Counted from the first letter of the stretch, positions 26,121 to 35,413 are shown. The stretch: DNA of 64,000 bases from an uncultured Ruminococcus sp. (GCA_900541505.1 UQKK01000012.1:18542-82541), one strand, 5' to 3'. Program-made: numbers and translations. Notes: a model not told the origin generated them from the sequence alone.

Positions 26121-27434
26121 TTAAAGAATTTCTATATTATCTCTATTTTCAATGTTTTTCATTACATTTTTCGTGTCAAAAATCGCGACTGCGTTTTTCT
26201 GAACCATTTCATAATCTACATTTGAATGTGCAGTAGTAATCATTACCAAATCATAAGAAGCCACAATCTTGTCATCGATCCTTTCAATGCCCTGGTGCTT
26301 TTCACCATGATATTTATATTCCTTAACCCATGGATCGTAAAAGTCTACATTCGCCAGTTCTTTTTTCAACTCTTCTATCACACGAAGCGCAGGGCTTTCT
26401 CTGTAGTCGTCAATATCCTGTTTATAAGCAACTCCAAGCACAAGGACTTTTGCTCCATTCATCGCTTTACCATGCCGGTTAAGAATTTTGCTTGCACGCT
26501 CTACACAGTACTCCGGCATTTTGTCATTAATCATCATGGAGCTTTCAATCATGGAGGTATGGAAACCATACTCTCTTGCTTTCCAGCTCAAGTAATACGG
26601 GTCAAGCGGGATACAATGTCCACCTAATCCCGGTCCCGGATAAAACGCCTGGAAACCATATGGTTTTGTTTTTGCAGCATCAATAACCTCCCACATGCTG
26701 ATTCCCATTTCTTTGCACAGCATAGTCAGTTCATTTACCAAACCAATATTAATATTTCTGTACGTATTTTCCAGTATCTTTTCCATTTCGGCTACTGCAG
26801 GAGAGGACACTTCATAAACTTCCCCTTCTAAAACAGCACGGTACATCGTTGCAATAACTTCTGTAGCATCTTTTCCAATAGCTCCAACAACTTTGGGAGT
26901 ATTCTTTGTTTTGTAAATCAGATTGCCCGGATCCACACGTTCCGGAGAAAATCCCAGGTAAAAATCCTCCCCGCACTTTAATCCTGAACCTTCCTCTAAA
27001 ATTGGTTTAATCAACTCTTCCGTCGTTCCAGGATATGTTGTAGATTCCAAAACTACCATCGTCCCTTTTGTCAGATACTTTGAAATAGCTTCTGTAGAAG
27101 ATTTCACATAACTGATATCTGGCTGCTGATGAGCATCCAAAGGAGTCGGAACACAGATAGCAACAAAATCAACATCCTTTACAAAGCTGAAATCCGTAGT
27201 CGCTTTCAGCATGCCTTGCTCCACCAGCGCTTTCAAATCACTATCCACAACATCGCCTATATAATTATGACCTTCATTCACTAAATTTACTTTTGCTTCC
27301 TGTACATCAAAACCAATCGTTTTGAATCCTGCTTTTGCTTTCTCTACAGCAAGAGGAAGACCCACATAACCAAGTCCAACCACTCCAACAGATAACTCTT
27401 TTTCCTCAATTTTTCTTAACAGTTCCTCTTTCAT
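26121..27434 (-). CDS. Nucleotide sugar 6-dehydrogenase (UDP-GlcNAc dehydrogenase, WbpA/WecC-like)
   Basis: A 437-residue enzyme that oxidises C6 of a UDP-HexNAc to the uronic acid with NAD. Seen are the Rossmann motif VGLGYVGLPLA, VLESTTYPGT, the catalytic Cys in GLGGHCIPLDPYYLSW and the C-terminal DYRESPAL block. The G-G-H-C-I-P-x-D-P-Y-Y-L form is typical of UDP-GlcNAc/ManNAc dehydrogenases rather than UDP-glucose dehydrogenases. The ATG at 27434 is chosen because AAGGAG lies six bases ahead; a start 14 codons upstream lacks a site. It supplies the first step of the amino-uronic acid route. Confidence 0.9.
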   Translation of the reverse strand: MKEELLRKIEEKELSVGVVGLGYVGLPLAVEKAKAGFKTIGFDVQEAKVNLVNEGHNYIGDVVDSDLKALVEQGMLKATTDFSFVKDVDFVAICVPTPLDAHQQPDISYVKSSTEAISKYLTKGTMVVLESTTYPGTTEELIKPILEEGSGLKCGEDFYLGFSPERVDPGNLIYKTKNTPKVVGAIGKDATEVIATMYRAVLEGEVYEVSSPAVAEMEKILENTYRNINIGLVNELTMLCKEMGISMWEVIDAAKTKPYGFQAFYPGPGLGGHCIPLDPYYLSWKAREYGFHTSMIESSMMINDKMPEYCVERASKILNRHGKAMNGAKVLVLGVAYKQDIDDYRESPALRVIEELKKELANVDFYDPWVKEYKYHGEKHQGIERIDDKIVASYDLVMITTAHSNVDYEMVQKNAVAIFDTKNVMKNIENRDNIEIL

Positions 27435-27475
27435 CCTTTTCTCCTTATCATTGAAATATTTATATTTTTTTACCA

Positions 27476-28723
27476 TTAAGCCATGTAAGATACTAATATC
27501 TTTTCTATCTTATCAGATAATTTCTGATACTCATAACACCTTGCAGTCTGCTTGGCATTCTTACACTCTTTTTCATATTTTTCTTTCTTCATCTCTACAT
27601 ATCTTATAATAATATCCGCATACTGCTCTGTCCTTATTATATCCTCTTCCACACCGCACTGATTCGCACGGATGATAGAATAACCCATCTTTACATTTGA
27701 ACATATCGGTCTTCCGCTCGCCAGATATTCAAACTGCTTATTCTGGCTCCCTCCATATTTCCATGTAGAAGCCTGTTTATAGTTCAAAATATTAAGATTA
27801 CTCTTAGACAGAATGTAGGGGACATATTTCTTTTCTACCTGTCCCTTAAAAATCACATTGTCTAATGCTTTTTCTTCACATTGTTGTTCCAATAATTTTT
27901 TATCTGTTCCATCCCCAAATATGAGAATTTTGACGTTTTCTTTTTTTCTTCTTTTTAGTTCTTCGCCTACTTCTACGAGAGTTCCGATATTATTTGCTCG
28001 TCTGACAGAACCCACATATACAACTTTAAATGATGTATCGTCTTCTAAATCGCTGTCTTTTAACTGATATTTTTGTCTGTTTTCCTCAAACTCCTCCAAA
28101 TCCACCCCGTTATTCACATGATGCACCTTATTCAAATCTACGACCTTTTCCCAGCCTTTATCACGTATGTAGTCTTTTCCGCCCTCCATCGTGAAAATGA
28201 GCTGGTCTGCCTTTTTATAAATCCACTTTTCCAGTTGATACAGTATCTGGATGATTGGATTTTTTTTGGACATTCCATTGTATTCCACAATGGACTCCGG
28301 CCACAAATCCCGCACTTCCACTACCACCGGAATCTTATGTTTCCTCCCAAAGAGCAGTGCAAAGTACGCGACAAACAAATCCGGGGAGGAGGTATAAATC
28401 ACATCCGGCTTCTGTTTTTTGTAAAACTGCTTCATGGTCTTCCATGTTTTAAACGGGAGGTCCATCATATTAAAGATTCTGTCCAGCCCGTTTCCTTTAT
28501 AGTCCCTGCTCCTCACAAAGGTATATTCTACCCCGTCTTCCATCTCTTCCTTATAAAGAGATTTATCCCGAATCATATTGATATCTGTATTATGGATTTT
28601 ACTGGAAGTAAAAATCATCACAGTATGTCCCTTTTTCTGAAGATATTTGGAAAAATAATAATGTCTCACTAATCCGCCCATGCTCGGTGGTATCGCATAG
28701 TGATTCACAATCCATATGTTCAT
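27476..28723 (-). CDS. Glycosyltransferase family 4 (WbuB-like)
   Basis: A 415-residue GT-B enzyme. The N-terminus has NHYAIPPSMGGLVRHYYFS, the middle VVEVRDLWPES, and the C-terminal half KVVYVGSVRRANN and a donor-site region ending in the Glu of KQFEYLASGRP. WbuB-like transferases often add the second sugar of a lipid-linked unit, which fits its place right after the initiating transferase. AAAGGAG precedes the ATG. From here downward GC content falls clearly, marking the start of the strain-variable part. Confidence 0.87.
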   Translation of the reverse strand: MNIWIVNHYAIPPSMGGLVRHYYFSKYLQKKGHTVMIFTSSKIHNTDINMIRDKSLYKEEMEDGVEYTFVRSRDYKGNGLDRIFNMMDLPFKTWKTMKQFYKKQKPDVIYTSSPDLFVAYFALLFGRKHKIPVVVEVRDLWPESIVEYNGMSKKNPIIQILYQLEKWIYKKADQLIFTMEGGKDYIRDKGWEKVVDLNKVHHVNNGVDLEEFEENRQKYQLKDSDLEDDTSFKVVYVGSVRRANNIGTLVEVGEELKRRKKENVKILIFGDGTDKKLLEQQCEEKALDNVIFKGQVEKKYVPYILSKSNLNILNYKQASTWKYGGSQNKQFEYLASGRPICSNVKMGYSIIRANQCGVEEDIIRTEQYADIIIRYVEMKKEKYEKECKNAKQTARCYEYQKLSDKIEKILVSYMA

Positions 28724-28746
28724 CGAGATTTCTCCTTTATTGCCTG

Positions 28747-29427
28747 TTACTTCACCACTGCCACTACGGTAGCAATCATGGTCTTTATATCCTGCCAGAA
28801 GCTGAAGTGTTCAATTGCCTGCAAATTATACTTCATTTTTTCCGGCAGTATTTTTTCTACATACACCTGGTCCGCATCCTGCGCTGACTCCAGAAGTTTT
28901 TCTTCATCTTTATATTCGATGCTCGCCAGAGAGGTCACGCCCGCGGGAAGCAGCAGTGTCGCCTTCATTTCATCGGTATAATGTCTGACGTACTTCTCTA
29001 CTTCCGGTCTTGTCCCCACAAAGGTCATATCACCCGCGAGAATATTTAGCAGCTGGGGCAGTTCGTCCAGGCGGCAGCCTCTTAACGCCTTCCCTGCTTT
29101 GGTCACTCTCGCATCTCCTTTTGTTGTCACCTGAGTTCCCATCTTATCCGCATTGTTGACCATGGTACGGAACTTAAAAATGCGAAAGGTCCTCCCATAC
29201 GTGGTCACGCGGACCTGGCGGAAAAATACAGGTCCTTTGGAGTCTGTCTTTATCCACACTGCTAAGATGAGCAGCACCGGCAACAATAGAATCAGAAGCA
29301 GACCTGCGGCTATTATATCAAAGATACGCTTCAGAAGCAAACTTCCTCTATGTTTTTTCAGAATTTCATAATACTTTCTGACCGCTTCTGTCTGCATATC
29401 TTTGGGAAGGTTTTCCCACTTTTTCAT
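28747..29427 (-). CDS. Initiating undecaprenyl-phosphate phosphosugar transferase (PglC-like)
   Basis: A 226-residue monotopic phosphoglycosyl transferase. One hydrophobic segment (about 33-55 of the protein) precedes the family signature KTDSKGPVFFRQVRVT, FRIFKFRTM and the C-terminal RLDELPQLLNILAGDMTFVG-RPE region. It transfers a sugar phosphate from a UDP-sugar to undecaprenyl phosphate and so starts the repeat unit. Linked PglF-like and PglE-like genes suggest the first sugar is a 4-amino-4,6-dideoxy-HexNAc. The ATG at 29427 has GAGGA about nine bases upstream; a GTG five codons earlier has no clear site. Confidence 0.9.
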   Translation of the reverse strand: MKKWENLPKDMQTEAVRKYYEILKKHRGSLLLKRIFDIIAAGLLLILLLPVLLILAVWIKTDSKGPVFFRQVRVTTYGRTFRIFKFRTMVNNADKMGTQVTTKGDARVTKAGKALRGCRLDELPQLLNILAGDMTFVGTRPEVEKYVRHYTDEMKATLLLPAGVTSLASIEYKDEEKLLESAQDADQVYVEKILPEKMKYNLQAIEHFSFWQDIKTMIATVVAVVK

Positions 29428-29524
29428 GCTCTGTTTCCTCACTTTTCCTTTTTTATGTCAAGCGCATCCGGCAGGATATCCGCTTTTCTCCAAAAAGGGC
29501 ACGCTTCTTTCGCAGCTTTTTTGC

Positions 29525-30727
29525 TCACCGGAGACTTTGCCTGAACGTCTCTATGACATACTGCACTTCCTCGTCTGTCAGTTTGGTGTGTAGAGGCAGT
29601 GTAATCTCGTTTTCAAACATGGCATATGCATTGGGATAATCTGCAATGTCAAATCCGAGGTTTTTGTACGCGCTCAGCAGAGGCAGCGGCTTATAGTGCA
29701 CATTGGTCGCTACGCCGGCTTCCGCCATTTTTGTGATAATCTGATTGCATTCCTCCCTGGTCTTACCGCACAGCCGTACCAGATACAAATGTCCGCTGGA
29801 AGAAAAATCTTCACCGTAATGCTTAAGTACTTTTACATTCAGTCCTTCCAGACCTTTATCATACATCCCGATAATCTGTCTTCTTCTGTTCAAAATCTCC
29901 GGATACCGTTTCAACTGCACCAAACCGATGGAAGCCATGATATCTGTCATATTACACTTGAAATAGGGTTCCACAATATCATATTCCCAGGCGCCAAGCT
30001 GTGTTTTTGCCAGTGCATCCTTTGACTGTCCGTGGAGGGACAAGAGCATATATTGTTTATACAGTTCCTCGTTGTCCACACCGTCGATATTTTTCCACAC
30101 AACTGCCCCGCCCTCTGCTGTAGTGAGGTTTTTCACCGCGTGGAAGGAAAAGCTGGTGAAATCTGCCAGTTCTCCGCTGTGTTTTCCCTCTCTCACTGCA
30201 CCGAATGCGTGAGCGCCGTCAGCGACAACGGCAATCCTGCCCATTTTTTTCTGTATCTCAGAATTTGGGTGGAACAGGTTCTTTTTCTTTTCTGCAATCT
30301 CAAAAATTCTATCGTAATCGCAAATCACACCGCCCAAGTCTACGGGAATGATTGCTTTTGTCTTCTCTGTGATGGCGGCTTCCAGCTTTTCATAGTCCAT
30401 CTCATAGGAGTCGGGTGCCACATCGACCAGCACAATCTTCGCTCCCACATGATGAATCACGCTGGCAGAAGCTGTATATGTGTAGGCGCTGGTAATCACT
30501 TCATCTCCAGGTCCGATTCCCAGCACCCGCAGGGTCATCTCGGAACACGCTGTTGCCGAATTGAGACAGACCGCCCTGTCTGTATGGCAGTATTCTGCAA
30601 TCTGTTTTTCAAAAAGTTTTGTCTTCGGTCCGGTGGTAATCCACCCGCTCCGAAGGGTATCAGTCACCTCTGCAATTTCCTCTTCTGTGATATCCGGAGG
30701 GGAAAATGCGATATGCATATTTTTCAT
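29525..30727 (-). CDS. UDP-4-keto-6-deoxy-HexNAc 4-aminotransferase (DegT family, PglE-like)
   Basis: A 400-residue PLP enzyme of the DegT/DnrJ/EryC1/StrS family. It has FSPPDITEEEI at the start, NSATACSEMTLRVLGIGPGDEV, DGAHAFGA and the PLP Lys in FSFHAVKNLTTAEGG. Beside a PglF/CapD-type dehydratase it most likely converts UDP-4-keto-6-deoxy-HexNAc to the 4-amino sugar. GGAGGACTGACAAA, which includes the dehydratase stop, provides the ribosome site, so the pair is coupled. GC is higher than in the genes downstream. No PglD-type acetyltransferase follows in the 98-base gap to the transferase. Confidence 0.88.
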   Translation of the reverse strand: MKNMHIAFSPPDITEEEIAEVTDTLRSGWITTGPKTKLFEKQIAEYCHTDRAVCLNSATACSEMTLRVLGIGPGDEVITSAYTYTASASVIHHVGAKIVLVDVAPDSYEMDYEKLEAAITEKTKAIIPVDLGGVICDYDRIFEIAEKKKNLFHPNSEIQKKMGRIAVVADGAHAFGAVREGKHSGELADFTSFSFHAVKNLTTAEGGAVVWKNIDGVDNEELYKQYMLLSLHGQSKDALAKTQLGAWEYDIVEPYFKCNMTDIMASIGLVQLKRYPEILNRRRQIIGMYDKGLEGLNVKVLKHYGEDFSSSGHLYLVRLCGKTREECNQIITKMAEAGVATNVHYKPLPLLSAYKNLGFDIADYPNAYAMFENEITLPLHTKLTDEEVQYVIETFRQSLR

Positions 30728-30731
30728 TTTG

Positions 30732-32672
30732 TCAGTCCTCCATAACTCTTTTCTCGTGACTTGCTTTTCCGAGACTCACCAATTCTTTGTAAACTTCCTC
30801 GTCACGCTCTTTATCTTCTGGTCTGATATGATAGGTCGGCACAATGCGGGACACAATCTCTTTTACGTCCCGTCGCTCTTCCGATGCCGCCTCCTCCAGC
30901 AGTTTTAGCTCACTTAAGAAATGCACCTCATTAAACTCCAGGGGTTTTCCAACATAAATCAGGTTGTTCGCTGTCTTCTGAAGTCCTTCTTCTTTCGTCA
31001 GTATCTCCTCATACAGCTTTTCTCCCGGACGAAGACCTGTGTAGACGATATCCATATCTACTCCTAAAGTATACCCCGAAAGACGAATCAGATTCTTCGC
31101 CAAATCTGCAATTTTCACCGGTTCTCCCATATCCAGGACGAAAATCTCCCCGCCTTTGGCGTAGGCGCCCGCCTGGAGCACCAGGGAAACCGCCTCCGGT
31201 ATTGTCATAAAGTAGCGGATGATGTCCGGATGGGTAACTGTGATGGGACCACCCTCTGCCATCTGTTTTTTGAACAGAGGGATGACACTTCCATTGCTTC
31301 CCAGTACATTTCCAAAGCGCACTGCCACAAACTCTGTGTGGGAATATCTGCTGAAGGTCTGGATAATCATCTCGCACAGACGCTTGGAAGCGCCCATAAT
31401 GTTTGTCGGATTCACCGCTTTATCTGTAGAAATCAACACAAATTTCTTTACGCCGAACTTGTCCGCAGCTCTCGCTGTCTTGTACGTACCGAACACATTG
31501 TTCTTGATTGCCTCGTTGGGGCTGTCCTCCATCAGCGGCACATGCTTGTGCGCAGCCGCATGGTACACCACATCCGGACGGTACAAATCCATTACACTCT
31601 CAATTCGCTTCGTATTTCGCACGGAGCCGATGAGGACTTCCAGCTTCAGCGCCGGATATTTTTTCTTCAGTTCCTGCTGGATGTCGTAAGCATTGTTTTC
31701 ATAAATATCAAAAATAATCAGCATACGCGGACCATGCGCCGCAATCTGGCGGCAGAGTTCGCTTCCGATGGAGCCGCCCCCGCCTGTCACCATAACGACT
31801 TTATTGCGCACATAGCCGGAAATACTGTCGATATCAATTTTAATCGTGTCTCTGCCGAGCAAGTCTTCGATGGACACTTCCCGTAATTTAGAGACACTCA
31901 CTTCCTCGGTGATAAGCTGGTACACGCCGGGAAGGACTTTCAGCTTACACTCTGTCTCGTTGCAGATGCGTAAGATATCCCTGGTATCCTTCGCAGTGGC
32001 GGACGGAATCGCCAGAATAATTTCATCTACATTATATTTTTTTGCGCACTCTTTGATTCTCGTGCGGTCGCCTACGATGCGGACCCCGCGGATATATTTC
32101 CCTTTTTTGGAAGGATTGTCATCGATGACACAGACCACGTTCCGGTTGAGGTGGCGGCTTGTCTTCATTTCTGTGATAATGATATTTCCCGCCTCGCCGG
32201 CTCCGATTACCATGGTATTGACCGGTCTCTTCCCGGTCTTCATAAGCCCGCGTTTCAGCACATGGAGTACACGATAGGAAAACCGTGTAGCAAAGGTTGT
32301 CATGGTCAGGAAGAAGAAGTAAAATACATGGAAACTTCTCGGCACTGCCAGATACAGAAAGCTCATTCCCAGTGCCTGGAACGCTGTGGAGAGCAGACTT
32401 GCCCCTACAATCAGCACTGCCTCATGCATGCTGGCATAAGACCAGACACGGTTATAGAGATTTAACAAAAGGAAAATCACGAGAGTTGTCACAACATTTA
32501 TAACCACATAAGAATCTACGCTCGACATATATTCTTCGGGTACCCAGCTGTAATCTATTTTGAAACGTATGATTAAAGCAAGATAGGAATCAAAGATAAT
32601 CGTAAGGATATCTACGATAAACAACAAAGCCATTCTCGCCCTTGAAGTTTTTAGACTAAATATGTTTTTCAT
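30732..32672 (-). CDS. UDP-GlcNAc 4,6-dehydratase, membrane form (PglF/CapD-like)
   Basis: A 646-residue enzyme: four N-terminal membrane segments (residues about 10-120), a cofactor-binding-like domain (MVIGAGEAGNIIITEMK) and a C-terminal SDR domain with TGGGGSIGSELCRQ and HAAAHKHVPLMEDSP. The usual catalytic Tyr is replaced by Met in NIMGASKRL, as in long PglF/FlaA1-type dehydratases. The product would be a UDP-4-keto-6-deoxy-HexNAc. It is the first gene of the polysaccharide operon, with its own promoter 60 bases upstream. Confidence 0.92.
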   Translation of the reverse strand: MKNIFSLKTSRARMALLFIVDILTIIFDSYLALIIRFKIDYSWVPEEYMSSVDSYVVINVVTTLVIFLLLNLYNRVWSYASMHEAVLIVGASLLSTAFQALGMSFLYLAVPRSFHVFYFFFLTMTTFATRFSYRVLHVLKRGLMKTGKRPVNTMVIGAGEAGNIIITEMKTSRHLNRNVVCVIDDNPSKKGKYIRGVRIVGDRTRIKECAKKYNVDEIILAIPSATAKDTRDILRICNETECKLKVLPGVYQLITEEVSVSKLREVSIEDLLGRDTIKIDIDSISGYVRNKVVMVTGGGGSIGSELCRQIAAHGPRMLIIFDIYENNAYDIQQELKKKYPALKLEVLIGSVRNTKRIESVMDLYRPDVVYHAAAHKHVPLMEDSPNEAIKNNVFGTYKTARAADKFGVKKFVLISTDKAVNPTNIMGASKRLCEMIIQTFSRYSHTEFVAVRFGNVLGSNGSVIPLFKKQMAEGGPITVTHPDIIRYFMTIPEAVSLVLQAGAYAKGGEIFVLDMGEPVKIADLAKNLIRLSGYTLGVDMDIVYTGLRPGEKLYEEILTKEEGLQKTANNLIYVGKPLEFNEVHFLSELKLLEEAASEERRDVKEIVSRIVPTYHIRPEDKERDEEVYKELVSLGKASHEKRVMED

Positions 32673-32731
32673 AATCGTTCCTCTCCGGTTATATTGTTAC
32701 AAATTATTACAACTTTTTTACATACTATAAT

Positions 32732-32760
32732 ATCATACCAAATTTCCTGAAATTATACAA
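32732..32760 (-). promoter_or_regulatory. Promoter of the polysaccharide locus
   Basis: Minus strand shows an extended -10, TGG plus TATGAT (32732-32737), with a weak TTGTAT (32755-32760) 17 bases upstream. The predicted leader is about 55 bases. It follows the terminator of the LCP gene and would drive the dehydratase gene and probably the long downstream operon. Confidence 0.55.
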
Positions 32761-32814
32761 TGACTATCTGGTGAAAAAATGCATAGATATTGTGGATTTT
32801 ACGTCAAAAACACA

Positions 32815-32852
32815 GCAAAAAGCACAAGAACCTTTGTTTTATGCTCTTGTGC
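32815..32852 (-). terminator. Rho-independent terminator after the LCP gene
   Basis: The minus strand forms GCACAAGAGC paired with GTTCTTGTGC (32822-32852) around an A-rich loop, followed by TTTTT. It separates the cda-LCP cluster from the polysaccharide operon. Confidence 0.8.
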
Positions 32853-32865
32853 CCCTCTTTGCTTT

Positions 32866-34404
32866 TTAATTTAATTCCTCTCCATCCGGCAGTATACCGT
32901 CTTCTTCTTCCACGATATTTATCAAATCAATAATCTCATCCACCTGGTCGTAATCCGGTTCCACGATGGACAGCGGTGTATCACCGCTGGAGTAGCAGTA
33001 TCCCTCGCTGTTGTACCCCTCTGCCGCGACAGACTGAATCGTCCATTTTTCTCCCTTATTGAGCTGATGCTTGATAAGTGCATTTATCTGCTCCTGGGAC
33101 ATGTTCGTCTCCACGTCCTTGCTCACCTGGTTCATGATGCTGGTGGCTTTGAGAAGCATCGTCGGAGACAGACATTTCTTCAGCATCGCGGTGATGACTG
33201 CCTGCTGGTTCTTTCCTCTCTGGTTATCTCCATCTGCCAGATTCTGACGTTCTCTTGAGAATGCCAGCGCCTGCTCGCCGTTGAAGTGGTTCATGCCTTC
33301 CTGGACATCCATGATATATTCGGAATCCGGGCTGGTCGTAAACGCATATTCGGAGTAAACATCAATACCTCCCAGAGTATCTACAATATCGATAAGTGAG
33401 GTGAAGTTCAGTCTCGCGTAATAATTGATATCTGTCTCGTACAGTTCTCCCAGTGTCGCCATGGAAGCATCGATTCCATAGGTACCCGCGTGGGTCAGTT
33501 TATCCGGCATTCCCTGCGAAATTCCCGGAATCGGCACGTAGTAATCCCGCGGAGTCGTTACCAGAAGTATCTGATGGGTCGTCGGATTTACTACCGCAAT
33601 GATATTGACATCACTCCGGCTTGTCTCCGACACATCTCCGTACACATCAATACCGCTGATATATACGGTAAACGGTTCTTTCGTAATACTGTCATCAGTG
33701 TCGCTGCCGCCGAAATCCAACTGTACCCGGATATCATGGCTGTAGATGATTTTTACCATATCGCCAAACTCCGGCACTGCCTCTTCCATCAAACTAGTAT
33801 AGGCCTGATTGTAGACAATGGCGTCAACCTCACCGTCACGCAGCGCCACTGCCTGCTTCTGGACGGATTCATATTCGAAAGCATTGATATCTGTCCCCAG
33901 CTCCTCCTGGATATCCGACACTGCCGCCTGCATATTGTCAGAGCCTGTCTTGAACTGTACACCGAAGCTGTAATCTGCCGCGTCCTCCAAAGCTTCCGCA
34001 GGGTCATCTTTCAGAACCGCCACAACCATTTTATCTACTTTGAAGCCGCCGCTGGTAATCTTGCCAATCATATCGTTCGCCTGCGCCACATAATAGGAAC
34101 CCGTGAGCATGACCATCGTCATAAGCAGGCTGAATATTTTTCCCGGCACTCCCCGCCTGCGGCGTACCATCTGTGAACTGAAAGTAATGCACCACAGCAG
34201 AAACAAAAATGCCGCTATCAATGTGAGAAATTTGGTTGGGAGCATCCCCAGGAGATAAACTACGAGCATCAGCAGGGCGCTGGCAACCGTCTGAAGAACG
34301 ATACAAAATGTCCCAAAACGGTTTCGCTTAGAGCGCCTTGCGTATTTATCTGTATTTCTTTTCCTTCGTGAGGCAGATGCTGCCTGCTTCCTTTGTCTTG
34401 CCAT
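32866..34404 (-). CDS. LCP-family cell-wall glycopolymer transferase with SBP-like domain
   Basis: A 512-residue membrane protein. A very basic cytoplasmic N-terminus is followed by three membrane segments (about residues 28-105), then a 110-residue region (KVDKMVVAVLKDD to VKIIYSHDI) resembling a solute-binding protein lobe, then a LytR-CpsA-Psr domain with YVSGIDVYGD-like start, TTPRDYYVPI, LNFTSLIDIVDTLGGIDVYS and FSRERQNLADGDNQRG arginines. LCP enzymes move lipid-linked glycopolymers onto peptidoglycan, so it may attach the polymer made by the neighbouring locus. The ATG at 34404 has AAGGGAG five bases ahead; a start 12 codons upstream has none. Confidence 0.9.
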   Translation of the reverse strand: MARQRKQAASASRRKRNTDKYARRSKRNRFGTFCIVLQTVASALLMLVVYLLGMLPTKFLTLIAAFLFLLWCITFSSQMVRRRRGVPGKIFSLLMTMVMLTGSYYVAQANDMIGKITSGGFKVDKMVVAVLKDDPAEALEDAADYSFGVQFKTGSDNMQAAVSDIQEELGTDINAFEYESVQKQAVALRDGEVDAIVYNQAYTSLMEEAVPEFGDMVKIIYSHDIRVQLDFGGSDTDDSITKEPFTVYISGIDVYGDVSETSRSDVNIIAVVNPTTHQILLVTTPRDYYVPIPGISQGMPDKLTHAGTYGIDASMATLGELYETDINYYARLNFTSLIDIVDTLGGIDVYSEYAFTTSPDSEYIMDVQEGMNHFNGEQALAFSRERQNLADGDNQRGKNQQAVITAMLKKCLSPTMLLKATSIMNQVSKDVETNMSQEQINALIKHQLNKGEKWTIQSVAAEGYNSEGYCYSSGDTPLSIVEPDYDQVDEIIDLINIVEEEDGILPDGEELN

Positions 34405-34492
34405 TTTAACTCCCTTTTCTTGTTTTATCCTCAACCGCATCAGAACCGTTGATTAAGCTGCCAAGGCACTGCTGTTTTTTCAAACTACACTT

Positions 34493-35413
34493 TTATAGCG
34501 CAAATAACCGGGAAGGATAAACGCCTTCCTCTATCAAGCCCCTTATCGCCTCGACTACACTTTCTTTATCTTCTTTATACGTCACTCCAAACCACTGGTC
34601 CTGGGAGCGCAAAACTTTGACTTCTATTTTGTCCTCCGCCAACAGATTCCCGATAATCGTCGGGAGCAGATACTCCGACTTCAAATCATCTGCTGCTGTG
34701 CGGCTCAAAAATTCATCAAACCCTGATTCCAGTATATCAAAAAACGCAGGAGTGAGTCCCCACATATTCATAGAGACTGAGAGATTTTCATCCAGCACGG
34801 TCTCCCCCTCTTCCGTGCGGATGACAGCCCTGTCACCCTCTTTTTCTATATTATGCGTCTCTGTAATGTCCTTAAGCTTTCCGTCTTCTGTAACATGACA
34901 GACGCCGCGGGTCACACCGCCATTGTCGCTGAGTGTATTCTTAAGCACAAAGCTGACCATACAAGCCTGTATTCTATCAGTTTTCGAAAAGGTTGTCAAA
35001 TACTGGTACGCTTTGACGAATGCCTCTTTTCCGTAATAATCATCTGCATTGATGACCAAAAACGGAGAATCCACCACTTCTTTACAGCAGAGGATTGCCT
35101 GCCCGGTTCCCCAGGGCTTCGTCCTGTCTGCAAAGCGCTCTCTGTATTGCTGCGGTATATCACCGGTCTCCTGGTAGGCATACCCCACCTCCGCGATTTT
35201 CTCGATGCGGTTCCCGATGATTTCTTTGAAATCCTTTTCCAAATCTCTGCGGATTACAAACACGATTTTGTCAAATCCGGCTTCCAGCGCATCGTAGATG
35301 GAGTAATCCATGATAATCTCGCCGTTCGGTCCTACCGGCTCCAACTGCTTGATTCCGCCTCCGAACCTGCTCCCTATCCCTGCAGCCATGATAACAAGTG
35401 TCGCTTTGCTCAT
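34493..35413 (-). CDS. Nucleotidyltransferase (NTP-transferase fold)
   Basis: A 306-residue protein with a sugar-nucleotidyltransferase start, VIMAAGIGSRFGGGIKQLEPVG, and an acidic N-A-D-D-Y-Y-G metal-binding block near residue 125. It should couple a sugar phosphate or similar alcohol phosphate to an NTP, but the G-G-I-K-Q-L-E-P form differs from the classic P-K-P-L-x-P of glucose-1-phosphate enzymes, so the substrate is unknown. It lies between the HPr-like and LCP genes and may supply a precursor for wall polymers. Confidence 0.8.
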   Translation of the reverse strand: MSKATLVIMAAGIGSRFGGGIKQLEPVGPNGEIIMDYSIYDALEAGFDKIVFVIRRDLEKDFKEIIGNRIEKIAEVGYAYQETGDIPQQYRERFADRTKPWGTGQAILCCKEVVDSPFLVINADDYYGKEAFVKAYQYLTTFSKTDRIQACMVSFVLKNTLSDNGGVTRGVCHVTEDGKLKDITETHNIEKEGDRAVIRTEEGETVLDENLSVSMNMWGLTPAFFDILESGFDEFLSRTAADDLKSEYLLPTIIGNLLAEDKIEVKVLRSQDQWFGVTYKEDKESVVEAIRGLIEEGVYPSRLFAL

